From Caulobacter vibrioides (GTDB taxonomy: Bacteria; Pseudomonadota; Alphaproteobacteria; Caulobacterales; Caulobacteraceae), in NCBI RefSeq assembly GCF_002858865.1, contig NZ_PJRR01000019.1:1-64000 (forward strand): a DNA stretch of 64,000 nt, read 5' to 3'. How positions within the stretch are numbered: the stretch's first letter is position 1; each line of letters starts with the position of its first letter. The notes beneath the pieces are model-generated. The model was not told where the DNA came from. It made no database searches and saw only the letters and a list, made by a program, of their open reading frames with translations. Below are positions 8,701 to 16,490 of the stretch, piece by piece. Both the position numbers and the translations under genes were made by a program.

Positions 8701-9912
8701 GGGCCCGAGCGCTCCCTGTCGGGACGCATCAACCTGCAGGCTAGCCTTGGTGGCACGCTGGCGGACCCGCGCCTGATCGGCCAGGCCACGCTTGACGGCG
8801 GCGGCTTCGACGACGGTCAGTCGGGCCTGAGATTGCGCAATGTGACGCTGCGGTCGGCGTTGGCCGACAACGCCATCGATGTCAGCCAGGCCATCGGTGA
8901 GGACGGGCAGGGCGGTTCGATCTCGGGGGCGGGGCGGATCAGCCTGTCGCGGGGCGGCGAGGGCAATTTCAAGCTCGACATGAAGAGCTTCCGGCTGATC
9001 GACAACGATCTGGCCTCGGCGGTGGCGACCGGCCAGGCCAGCGTCAATCGCTCGGCCGACGGCAAGATCAAGCTGACCGGCGCGGTGACCCTCGATCGCG
9101 CCGACGTTTCGGCGCAGACCAAGACGCCTGCCGGCGTGGTGGCGATGGATGTGGTCGAACGCAATCGTCCCGTCGATCTGGATCAGGGCCTGCAGCGGCG
9201 TCCCACGACGGGCGGGATGATCCTCGATCTCGACCTCAAGGCGCCGCGACGCATCTTCGTTCGCGGTCGGGGTCTGGACGTCGAGCTTTCGCTGGACGCT
9301 CACGTCGGGGGCACCTCGCTGGCTCCGCAACTGAGCGGCGTCGCGCGGATGGTGCGCGGCGAGTATGACTTCGCCGGCAAGCGGTTCGAGTTCGACGACG
9401 ACGGTATGGTCTATCTTTCGACCCAGCTCGACCAGGTGCGGCTCGATCTGTCGGCAACCCGTGAGGACACGGCGCTGACGGCGGTCGTTCGTATCCTAGG
9501 GACGGCGGCCAAACCGGAGATCACCCTGACGTCCAAGCCGGAACTGCCCAGCGACGAAGTGCTCAGCCAGGTGCTGTTCGGCGCATCGGCCGCACAGTTG
9601 TCGCCGATCGAGGCGGCGCAACTGGCCTCGGCGGTGGCGGCGCTGGCGGGCGGTGGCGGCTTTGACGTTATCGGCAACCTTCGCAGCTTCGCCCGCCTGG
9701 ATCGTCTGGCCTTTGCGGAGGGCGCGACCGGCATGACGGTCGCCGGCGGCAAGTACGTCACCGACGATGTCTATGTTGAAATCATCGGCGGCGGCCGTGA
9801 CGGTCCTGCTGCGCAGGTCGAGTGGCGGATTCGTCGGACTCTGTCGCTGGTGTCCCGTATCGGCGGTCAGAACGACGCAAAGCTTTCCGTTCGCTGGCGA
9901 AAGGACTATTAA
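5716..9912 (+). CDS. tamB: TamB, translocation/assembly module subunit (DUF490)
   Basis: This 1398-aa protein starts with TTG inside the tamA stop (TTGA). One transmembrane segment at about residues 37-60 (GVALVVVGVLAALLLVMAGG) anchors it in the inner membrane. A very long beta-rich periplasmic body follows, of the AsmA/DUF490 type proposed to form a lipid-conducting groove. The conserved C-terminal TamB domain contains VARMVRGEYDFAGKRFEFDD, LDLSATREDTALTAVVRI and the terminal DDVYVEIIGG...RIGGQNDAKLSVRWRKDY. Family length is usually 1200-1500 aa. Its pairing with tamA supports the name. Confidence 0.93.
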   Translation: MSRDQDKPDLTDTVSQAAEAAGETAGKVVRKIGWGGVALVVVGVLAALLLVMAGGLRLAPITPQGRMFLEARASGLKLGRIGKLHIEGLSGDIWQDFGVRRLTISDEKGVWLEARDLRVAWRATALFGRRFYAEQITARDVTVHRRPTMGPKGKSGAPPVSVDLDNVKFRLLTRPAFSGAEGDFDVDGAYEMARRGGQKGRIAVASRLHIGDHLDLDFDLGRSKSLRLVADATEANGGAIAGALGLPADRTFDLKAKAEGTTSRAAFDVVARSGREIPLEARGAWAEQGGSARGRVDLEASRLTQRLARMFGPGADFTIEGRKATADGLSALKISLNSENLVLRGQGLADLGKRRTGPDGIAFTAQVGALSRIVTIPKMGRGEAQGAFRLIDGGFVVEGRTDVSDLELLGYRLKRATGPAKVSWSKGNLAIEGAATTAGGGGTGLLAVLGSSPKATFEGGRVKGGRFLITAARIEAPNLIVTGKGGRGLLGGLSFDGEMKVASLAPVRQGAKGSVSAKWSASSFAGRPWSFTVDGRAANFGTGYAEVDRLLGLTPRLAGKANWNAGVLTVDEARLDGANAALKTSGKLGQGLALDFGVDWTATGPFRAGPVEVAGQAAGDGRVGGTLSAPRADLQAAFDTIELPRLPLSKARLTLTFASGPNGTDGAAALQADSQHGPARGRASFRFSPGGIELTDVDVDAGGAKAQGAVSLRDGAPATADLQVAVGPGAFLPQGTVKGSARLVDAPGGGAPSATLDLVAEGVATGSWKVRSARIKADGPLSRLPLSIDARGEAPGGLWRLSGAGDLAQTGKIYDLTLNASGRVGRTELKTRDAARIRFGDGPMQARLRLAVDKGRADIDADLGGATAMLKAELAGVTLTAFDPDLDGDIDGAFNLQGQGDVLTGDFAMRLSHARERGAKIEQSLDAKIQGTLSDSQLMIIADGDNRQGLKAEANLVLPVEASAMPLRLAVNRRRGVQGRFSAQGEIKPLWDLLLGPERSLSGRINLQASLGGTLADPRLIGQATLDGGGFDDGQSGLRLRNVTLRSALADNAIDVSQAIGEDGQGGSISGAGRISLSRGGEGNFKLDMKSFRLIDNDLASAVATGQASVNRSADGKIKLTGAVTLDRADVSAQTKTPAGVVAMDVVERNRPVDLDQGLQRRPTTGGMILDLDLKAPRRIFVRGRGLDVELSLDAHVGGTSLAPQLSGVARMVRGEYDFAGKRFEFDDDGMVYLSTQLDQVRLDLSATREDTALTAVVRILGTAAKPEITLTSKPELPSDEVLSQVLFGASAAQLSPIEAAQLASAVAALAGGGGFDVIGNLRSFARLDRLAFAEGATGMTVAGGKYVTDDVYVEIIGGGRDGPAAQVEWRIRRTLSLVSRIGGQNDAKLSVRWRKDY

Positions 9913-9943
9913 GCAAGCAAGGCTGTTGCGTGGGCCCCCGGTT

Positions 9944-9957
9944 ACCTCGCTCGAGGT
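9944..9957. terminator. Short dyad between tamB and the AST operon
   Basis: ACCTCG at 9944-9949 and CGAGGT at 9952-9957 form a 6-bp inverted repeat with a 2-base centre. It lies 31 bases after the tamB stop and 56 before the M20 gene. The loop is too short for a good hairpin and no T-run follows, so it may equally be an operator for the AST operon. This is inference only. Confidence 0.25.
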
Positions 9958-10013
9958 TAGCACGATTTGCCCGCGGCCCTTGGTTATCTTGACTGAGGGA
10001 GGAACGGCCTTTC

Positions 10014-11258
10014 ATGCATCTCACGTCAGAAGATCGCAGCGTTCTGGATCGGATCGCGCAGGATGGTGGCCGGATCGTCGACCGGGCGGTCGATTGGTGC
10101 GCCATAAACTCGGGAAGTCGAAATCTTGAGGGGCTGGAGCGCCAGAGGCAGATTCTGCTGGACGCCGCCGCCGGCCTGCCGGCCGCGCCGCTTGAGATTC
10201 CGCTGACCCCATCGCGCGAGATCGACGCCAACGGTCGCGAGGCTGAGTTCCCGCATCCGCCGTCGGTCGCCGTGATCGTCCGGCCGGAAGCGCCCGTCCA
10301 GGTGATCCTCACGGGTCACTACGACACCGTCTATCCCGAGAATAGCCCGTTCCAGGCCGTGAGCACCCGCTCGGACGGCGCGCTGCACGGTCCGGGCATC
10401 GCCGACATGAAGGGCGGCATCTCGGTGATGCTGGCGGCTCTGGCGGCGTTCGAGACGCATCCGCACGCCGGCAATGTCGGCTACCGGGTCCTGCTGTCGC
10501 CGGACGAGGAGATCGGGTCGATCGCATCAGGTCCGATCCTGTCTGAGTTCGCGCGTCAGGGACATGTCGGTCTGACCTATGAACCCGCGCTGGCGGACGG
10601 CGCCCTGGCGGCCGCGCGCAAGGGGTCGGGCAATTTCCACATCGTCATCCACGGGCGCGCGGCCCATGCCGGACGCGATTTCGCGGCGGGACGAAACGCG
10701 ATCGTCGGCGCGGCGCGTATCGCCGAGAAGCTCCACGCTTTGAATGGTTTGCGCGACGGTCTTACGGTGAACGTCGCGCGGATCGATGGCGGCGCGCCGC
10801 TGAACATGGTTCCCGACGTCGCCGTCGTCCGTTTCAATGTCCGGTTCCCGGAGGCCGCTGCCGCTGTCTGGTTCGAGGCCGAGGTCGCGCGGATTGTGAG
10901 CGAAGTCGACCCCGACCTCCACGCCCACCTGCACGGCCTGATCACGCGCGGCGCCAAGCCCTTCAACGCCGCGCAGCAGCAGCTGTTCGGCGCGGTGAAG
11001 GCTGTCGGGGCGCTGCTGGGCCAGGACATCACCTGGAAGCCGTCGGGGGGGGTCTGCGAAGGCAACAACCTATTCGCGTCCGGGCTTCCCAATGTCGATA
11101 CGCTGGGCGTGCGTGGCGGCGATATCCATAGCGAGGCCGAGCATGCCTGGCCCGAAAGCTTCGTCGAGCGCGCTCAGCTCTCGGCGAGCATCCTGATGAA
11201 GCTGGCCAGCGGGGAGATCGACGCCAGAGCGATCCGCGCGGCCATGGAGAATGCGTGA
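10014..11258 (+). CDS. M20-family metallohydrolase in the AST operon
   Basis: This 414-aa protein carries the M20/ArgE/DapE metal-binding motifs. GHYDTVYP holds His102 and Asp104, GPGIADMKGG holds Asp131, and SPDEEIGS holds Glu165-Glu166. The dimerisation lid (RKGSGNFHIVIHGRAAHAGR) and the C-terminal ligand His in GGDIHSEAEHAWPES are also present. A strong AGGGAGGA lies 10 bases before ATG. It is directly followed by astA with no gap. The usual astE (an M14-like desuccinylase) is not seen here, so this enzyme may remove succinate from N-succinylglutamate. That is inference from position. A general aminoacylase or carboxypeptidase role is also possible. Confidence 0.85.
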   Translation: MHLTSEDRSVLDRIAQDGGRIVDRAVDWCAINSGSRNLEGLERQRQILLDAAAGLPAAPLEIPLTPSREIDANGREAEFPHPPSVAVIVRPEAPVQVILTGHYDTVYPENSPFQAVSTRSDGALHGPGIADMKGGISVMLAALAAFETHPHAGNVGYRVLLSPDEEIGSIASGPILSEFARQGHVGLTYEPALADGALAAARKGSGNFHIVIHGRAAHAGRDFAAGRNAIVGAARIAEKLHALNGLRDGLTVNVARIDGGAPLNMVPDVAVVRFNVRFPEAAAAVWFEAEVARIVSEVDPDLHAHLHGLITRGAKPFNAAQQQLFGAVKAVGALLGQDITWKPSGGVCEGNNLFASGLPNVDTLGVRGGDIHSEAEHAWPESFVERAQLSASILMKLASGEIDARAIRAAMENA

Positions 11259-12263
11259 ATGCTAGTCGTCCGTCCCGCCGGTTCCGCCGATTTTGAGGCC
11301 CTGATGGAGCTGGCCGTTCTGTCTGGGCGCGGCTTCACCAGTCTTCCCGAAGACGAACCCACGCTGCGCTCGCGCCTCGCCCTGTCCGAAGCCAGCTTCC
11401 AGGCGGGCGTTGCGCCGCCCGAGGCCTGGTACACCCTGATGCTGGAGGACCTGGAAACCGGCACGGTCGAGGGCGTCGCGGGCGTCAAGGCGGGCGTGGG
11501 CCTCAAGCGCCCGTTCTTCTCCTTCCGGGTCGTGACCCTGGCTCAGTCATCGCCGACCCTGGAAATGCGCTTCGACCACAAGGCGCTGGTGCTGGTGAAC
11601 GAGTGCGCGGGTTGGTCCGAAGTCGGCTCGCTGTTCCTGCGCCCCGAGAAGCGCAAGGGCGGAGCCGGGCGGCTGCTGGCGCAATCGCGCTACATGCTGA
11701 TCGGTATCGAGCCGCAGCGCTTCGCCGAGATGGTTCTGGCCGAACTGCGCGGCTGGTTCGACGAGGACGGCCGATGCCCCTTCTGGGAGCACGTCTCGCA
11801 CAAGTTCTTCCGGCTGGACTTCGATCAGGCGGATCTGATGAGCGCGTCGACCGATGGCCAGTTCATCCTGGACCTGGCGCCGCGCCACCCGATCTATACC
11901 GAGCTTCTGCCCGAGGAGGCTCGCGACGTGATCGGTCGTGTCCACCGCGACGGTGAAGCCGCGCGGGCGATGCTGGAGCGCGAGGGCTTCCGGTATCAGG
12001 GACTCGTCGACCTCTTCGATGCGGGGCCAACGGTGGCCTGTCCCCGAGATGACATCCGTACCGTGCGTGACGCCAGACGGCTGCGGGTCAAGGCGGGCGA
12101 AGACGCCTATGGCGAAGAGGCGCTGATCTCCACGGGCGAGGTTTCGCGCTTCCGCGCCGTGCGGGCGCCGGTGTTGATCGACGGCGAGACGGCGATCCTG
12201 GGACGCGATGCAATGGACGCCCTGGGCGTAGGCGAAGGCGAAGTGGTGCGGGTGAAGGCATGA
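11259..12263 (+). CDS. astA: Arginine N-succinyltransferase
   Basis: This 334-aa member of the AstA family transfers succinate from succinyl-CoA to arginine, the first step of the AST catabolic pathway. Recognisable stretches are VRPAGSADFEALMELA at the start, VNECAGWSEVGSLFLRPEKRKGGAGRLLAQSRYMLI and CPFWEHVSHKFFRLDF in the GNAT-like core, and FDAGPTVACPRDDIRTVRDAR near the C-terminus. The start ATG follows the TGA of the M20 gene immediately. The end overlaps astD by 4 bases, so the operon is tightly coupled. Confidence 0.93.
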   Translation: MLVVRPAGSADFEALMELAVLSGRGFTSLPEDEPTLRSRLALSEASFQAGVAPPEAWYTLMLEDLETGTVEGVAGVKAGVGLKRPFFSFRVVTLAQSSPTLEMRFDHKALVLVNECAGWSEVGSLFLRPEKRKGGAGRLLAQSRYMLIGIEPQRFAEMVLAELRGWFDEDGRCPFWEHVSHKFFRLDFDQADLMSASTDGQFILDLAPRHPIYTELLPEEARDVIGRVHRDGEAARAMLEREGFRYQGLVDLFDAGPTVACPRDDIRTVRDARRLRVKAGEDAYGEEALISTGEVSRFRAVRAPVLIDGETAILGRDAMDALGVGEGEVVRVKA

Positions 12264-13717
12264 GCGGCGGACTGTTCATCGATGGCAAGTGGCGCGCGGG
12301 CCAAGGCGCAGGCCTGAGCTCCACCGATCCGGCCACGGGCGAGGACGTCTGGAGCGCCGCCACGGCCACCCCGGTTGATGTGGCGGACGCGGTGGCGGCC
12401 GCTCGTAAGGCCTTTCCCGCCTGGGCCGATCGCCCGCGTGAGGAGCGGATCGCGATCCTGCGGCGCTACAAGGACATCCTGGTCGAGCGCGCTGCGCCCT
12501 ACGCTGAGGCCTTGAGCCGCGAGACCGGCAAGGCCCTCTGGGAGACCAGGGCTGAGCTCGCCTCGATGGCGGGCAAGGTCGATCTGTCGATCCGGGCCTA
12601 TGACGAGCGCACCGGCGTCACCGAGAACGCCATGCCGTTCGGACGCGCCGTCCTGCGCCATCGCGCGCATGGCGTCATGGCCGTGCTGGGACCGTTCAAC
12701 TTCCCGGGACACCTGCCTAACGGCCACATCGTCCCGGCGCTGTTGGCGGGCGATACGGTGGTGTTCAAGCCTTCGGAAGAGACGCCGCTGGCGGGCCAGC
12801 TGATGGTCGAGGCCCTGGAGGCCGCCGGCGCGCCGGCCGGCGTGGTCAATCTCGTCCAGGGCGGGCGCGAGACCGGACAGGCGCTGATCGCCCAGGACAT
12901 CGACGGCCTGTTGTTCACGGGCTCGGCCGCGGCTGGGACCTACTTCCGTCGCTACTTCGCCGATCGTCCGGACGTGATCCTGGCCTTGGAACTGGGCGGC
13001 AACAACCCGCTGGTGGTCTGGAACGCCGACGATGCGCCGGAGGCCGTGGCGGCCCTCATCGTACAGTCGGCCTTCATCACCACCGGGCAGCGATGCTCGT
13101 GCGCGCGGCGGCTGATCGTGCCCGATGACGCCTCGGGCGCGGCGATCATCGAGGCGACGGTCGCGCTGGCGGAGCGGCTGGTAATCGGCGCCTGGAACGC
13201 TGAGAACGAGCCCTTCATGGGACCGCTGATCTCCGGCCGCGCCGCCAAGGCCGCGCGTGAGGTGGCCTCGGCGACGCCGGGAAAGACCATCCTCGCCTTG
13301 GACGGCGTCGCGGGTCTGGGCGACGCGTTTCTGAAGCCCGGCATTGTCGACCTGACGGGTCTCGAGACACCCGACGAGGAACTGTTCGCGCCGCTGCTGC
13401 AGGTGCGGCGGGTCTCGAGTTTCGACGAGGCGCTCGCGGCGGCGAACGCGACGCGCTACGGGCTCTCTGCGGGACTTATCTCCAATGAATCAGAGCTTTG
13501 GGATAAGTTCCTGAGCCGTATCCGCGCCGGCGTGGTCAACTGGAACCGACCGACCACCGGCGCGGCCGGCTCTATGCCGTTCGGAGGCCTCGGCGCCTCA
13601 GGCAACCATCGCCCGAGCGCCTATTACGCCGCAGACTACTGCGCCTATCCTGTCGCGAGTTTCGAGGCTTCAATGGTCGTTGATACCTTGAAGGATATCA
13701 AGGGCTTGAAGGCGTGA
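12260..13717 (+). CDS. astD: N-succinylglutamate 5-semialdehyde dehydrogenase
   Basis: This 485-aa aldehyde dehydrogenase oxidises succinylglutamate semialdehyde to succinylglutamate with NAD(P). Motifs visible are GVMAVLGPFNFPGHLPNGHIVPAL for cofactor binding, the general-base Glu in LALELGGNNPLVVW, and the catalytic Cys in TTGQRCSCARRL at about residue 278. The C-terminal NWNRPTTGAAGSMPFGGLGASGNHRPSA is diagnostic of AstD. The start ATG lies in the ATGA overlap with astA, and its end overlaps astB in GTGA. Confidence 0.95.
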   Translation: MSGGLFIDGKWRAGQGAGLSSTDPATGEDVWSAATATPVDVADAVAAARKAFPAWADRPREERIAILRRYKDILVERAAPYAEALSRETGKALWETRAELASMAGKVDLSIRAYDERTGVTENAMPFGRAVLRHRAHGVMAVLGPFNFPGHLPNGHIVPALLAGDTVVFKPSEETPLAGQLMVEALEAAGAPAGVVNLVQGGRETGQALIAQDIDGLLFTGSAAAGTYFRRYFADRPDVILALELGGNNPLVVWNADDAPEAVAALIVQSAFITTGQRCSCARRLIVPDDASGAAIIEATVALAERLVIGAWNAENEPFMGPLISGRAAKAAREVASATPGKTILALDGVAGLGDAFLKPGIVDLTGLETPDEELFAPLLQVRRVSSFDEALAAANATRYGLSAGLISNESELWDKFLSRIRAGVVNWNRPTTGAAGSMPFGGLGASGNHRPSAYYAADYCAYPVASFEASMVVDTLKDIKGLKA

Positions 13718-15054
13718 TCTTAGCGTTCGAGGCGAACTGCGACGGCCTGGTCGGGCCGACGCACTCGTATGTCGGTCTCTCGCCCGGCAATCTGGCCAGC
13801 ACGCGCAACGCCGGCGAGGTCTCCAATCCGCGCGGCGCTGCGCTGGAAGGGCTCGCCAAGATGCGCCGGCTGGCCGATCTGGGGCTGCCGCAGTTCGTAC
13901 TGCCGCCGCATGAGAGACCAGCCATAAGCCTCTTGAGGCAGCTGGGTTTTTCCGGTCCAGATGAGATCGTTCTGACGTCGGCTTGGCGCGATGCGCCGGC
14001 CCTGGCCGCCGCCGCCTGTTCAGCCTCGCCGATGTGGGCCGCGAACGCCGCGACGGTCACCCCCAGCGCCGACGCCGCCGATGGTCGCGTGCATTTCACG
14101 CCCGCCAACCTTCTGACCAACCTGCATCGCAGCCTGGAGGGCCGTCAGACGGCGCGGTCGCTTCGACGGCTATTCGCCGACGAGACGCGGTTTGCCGTCC
14201 ACGATCCCTTGCCCGCCCAGCCGCATTTCGCCGACGAGGGCGCGGCCAACCATGTGCGCCTCTGCGCCGAGCATGGCGCGCCGGGGGTGAACCTGTTCGT
14301 CTGGGGACGTGAGGCCTGGAGCCACTGGGACGGCCGGTTCCCCGCCCGCCAGACCAAGGAAGCGTTCGAGGCGATCCAACGTCGCCACGGTGCGGCGCGC
14401 GCGGTGTTTCCGCAGCAGGGCAAGACGGCGATCGAGGGCGGCGCCTTCCACAATGACGTCGTCTGCGTTGGGACGCGTGAGTGTCTGTTCTTCCACGAGC
14501 GAGCCTTCGAGGATCGCGCCACGATGGCGCGCGAGGTCCGGGCGGCGGCGAGCGGCCTGTTCGAGCCGGCCTTCGTCGAGGTGACGGAGGCCGATCTGCC
14601 GATGGCTGATCTGGTGGCCAGCTATCTGTTCAATTCGCAGCTGCTGGTCGTGCCGGGCGAGGACCGGCTGGTGTTGTTGGCGCCCGTCGAGACGCGGGAC
14701 AATCCCCGCGCCTACGCCGTGGCCGAGAGCCTCGCGACCTCGAACGGCCCCATCGGCCGGGTCGAGTACGTCGACGTCCGCCAAAGCATGCGCAATGGCG
14801 GCGGGCCCGCCTGCCTGCGCCTCCGCGTCGTGCTGACCGATGCCGAACTGGCGGCGGCGAACCCCGCGCAACGCTTTACGCCCGCACTTCAGGACACCCT
14901 GGCCGACTGGATCACGCGCCGCTATCGCGATCGTCTTTCGCCGGCGGATCTGGCCGATCCGAGGCTCTTGACCGAGAGCCGCGAGGCGCTTGACGCGCTG
15001 ACCCAGATTCTGGGATTGGGCGATGACTTCTACCCCTTCCAGAGAACGGCATGA
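13714..15054 (+). CDS. astB: N-succinylarginine dihydrolase
   Basis: This 446-aa protein hydrolyses N-succinylarginine to succinylornithine, ammonia and CO2. It opens with FEANCDGLVGPTHSYVGLSPGN, the AstB signature. It has the His-bearing EGGAFHNDVVCVG and the catalytic Cys at about residue 367 in MRNGGGPACLRLRVVL. The start is GTG within the astD stop (GTGA). It overlaps the next GNAT gene by 4 bases. Succinylornithine transaminase (astC) is not in the window, so a general ArgD-type aminotransferase elsewhere may serve. Confidence 0.95.
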   Translation: MILAFEANCDGLVGPTHSYVGLSPGNLASTRNAGEVSNPRGAALEGLAKMRRLADLGLPQFVLPPHERPAISLLRQLGFSGPDEIVLTSAWRDAPALAAAACSASPMWAANAATVTPSADAADGRVHFTPANLLTNLHRSLEGRQTARSLRRLFADETRFAVHDPLPAQPHFADEGAANHVRLCAEHGAPGVNLFVWGREAWSHWDGRFPARQTKEAFEAIQRRHGAARAVFPQQGKTAIEGGAFHNDVVCVGTRECLFFHERAFEDRATMAREVRAAASGLFEPAFVEVTEADLPMADLVASYLFNSQLLVVPGEDRLVLLAPVETRDNPRAYAVAESLATSNGPIGRVEYVDVRQSMRNGGGPACLRLRVVLTDAELAAANPAQRFTPALQDTLADWITRRYRDRLSPADLADPRLLTESREALDALTQILGLGDDFYPFQRTA

Positions 15055-15557
15055 GCATCACGGTTCGTCGCGCCACGGTCGCCGATCGCGACGCGATCGT
15101 TGCTGTGCATCGCTCCGCAGCTGTGACGCCCGGCGCCTTGGCCCGCACGCCCGAGGAGGTGACGACGGCCTTTGCCGAAGCGGCGATCGCCGCCGATGTC
15201 TGCCTGGTTGCGGTCGACGCGGACGGAACCGTTTGCGGCGAGATCCATGCGAAGCGCGAGACGATCGCGCTGTTCGCCCACGTGCTCGGCGGTCTCACCG
15301 TGGCGGTCCATCCTGACCATCAGGGACGCGGCGTCGGCTCGAGGCTGTTCGAGTCGCTGATCGCCTGGGCGCGGTCGGCGGAACCCGAGATCGTGCGGAT
15401 CGAGCTGGCGGCCGGCGCCGGCAATCCCGGCGCGGTTCGCCTCTACGAGCGGCTGGGCTTTCGCCATGAGGGCCGTCAGGTCGCGCGAGGTCGCTTGCCC
15501 GACGGCCGCTTCGAGGACGACATCCTGATGGGCCTGTTGCTTCGTCCGGTCGGTTAG
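15051..15557 (+). CDS. GNAT-family N-acetyltransferase
   Basis: This 168-aa single-domain protein has the acetyl-CoA binding motif A in LTVAVHPDHQGRGVGSRLFESLIAWA, with Q/RxxGxG/A as QGRGVG. Motif B is in NPGAVRLYERLGFRHEGRQ. Its ATG lies in an ATGA overlap with astB, so it is probably co-transcribed with the AST operon. The acceptor substrate is unknown. It is 3'-to-3' with the LytTR gene, and the two coding regions overlap by 4 bases. Confidence 0.88.
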   Translation: MSITVRRATVADRDAIVAVHRSAAVTPGALARTPEEVTTAFAEAAIAADVCLVAVDADGTVCGEIHAKRETIALFAHVLGGLTVAVHPDHQGRGVGSRLFESLIAWARSAEPEIVRIELAAGAGNPGAVRLYERLGFRHEGRQVARGRLPDGRFEDDILMGLLLRPVG

Positions 15558-16390
15558 GCGGGTTCGCGTAGCGCCGCCAGGGCCTTGGGGAAGCGCCGCG
15601 ACAAGGGCGCTTCCAGTGCGCCGAGCTCGATCGTGTAATCGCCCGAGCCTTCGGGCCTCAGTCCCGTGACCAGCGCCTTGTTCACCAGCCAGGACTTGTG
15701 CGTGCGGACAAAGCCCTGGGGCGCGAGCGCGTTCTGCATGGCCGTCAACGAAGATCGCATCAACGGGCGTCGCTCGTCGGCGAGGATGAACTCGACATAG
15801 TTCCCTGCCGAGCGCACGGCGATGATCTTGTCCACCGCCACGCGGATCAGCCGCGCGCCGTCCTGAATGTCGAAGGTCGCGGGGCGCGCTGGTCCCATAG
15901 CGTCGGCCGTCTGGCCGCCGCGTTGCAGCGCCAGCCAGAAAATTCCCGAGGCGATCAGATAGGCTAGGAAATCCTTGCGGAACTCATAGGGAAACTCGGT
16001 CGAAAGCGGACCGTAGTTGTAGGCCTCGTTCAGAAGGGCGGCGTGCGCCCACTCGCGAAGGACCAGGAACCCCGCGACGTGGAGCGCTGAGTAGGCGAGA
16101 AGCGCCGCGAGGTGCGCGGGGGCGGCGATCCACCAACGGGGGCGCCAGCGGCTGGTCCAGACCGCCATCGCCGCAGGGATCGTGAAGATCACCATGGTGA
16201 CCAGCGCGCTGCTGACTTCCCAGATGACGGGGCGGATAGGCCCCAGATCCGGCGAGTCATGTTGGATCGTCAGGATGTTGACGAGGCAGATGCAGCTGAT
16301 CAGGCATACGCCGAAGAGCCAGGCACGAAGCAGCCATTGGCGCTCCTGGCCGGTCATCCCCAAAAAGCCGCCGTTGGTCCCCAAACCCAT
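15554..16390 (-). CDS. Membrane-anchored LytTR transcription regulator
   Basis: The protein is about 278 aa. Four hydrophobic segments in the N-terminal half (WLLRAWLFGVCLISCICLVN, VSSALVTMVIFTIPAAMAVW, HLAALLAYSALHVAGFLVL, FLAYLIASGIFWLAL) are followed by a LytTR DNA-binding domain. That domain contains VDKIIAVRSAGNYVEFIL, GFVRTHKSWLVNKALV and the final ELGALEAPLSRRFPKAL. Such proteins sense at the membrane without a separate kinase. I chose ATG at 16390, and ATG at 16357 is possible. An even longer reading would run into the divergent acyltransferase start at 16491. The two genes are probably co-regulated. Confidence 0.83.
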   Translation of the reverse strand: MGLGTNGGFLGMTGQERQWLLRAWLFGVCLISCICLVNILTIQHDSPDLGPIRPVIWEVSSALVTMVIFTIPAAMAVWTSRWRPRWWIAAPAHLAALLAYSALHVAGFLVLREWAHAALLNEAYNYGPLSTEFPYEFRKDFLAYLIASGIFWLALQRGGQTADAMGPARPATFDIQDGARLIRVAVDKIIAVRSAGNYVEFILADERRPLMRSSLTAMQNALAPQGFVRTHKSWLVNKALVTGLRPEGSGDYTIELGALEAPLSRRFPKALAALREPA

Positions 16391-16490
16391 TCCGGACGTC
16401 CCAGCCAATATCCGCTGATCCCCTTGGACTTGGCCTGAGGCGGGGCCGCGCGGCAGGTCCTTGGCATCGCTTCTCAAGTCGGACGCCCCC

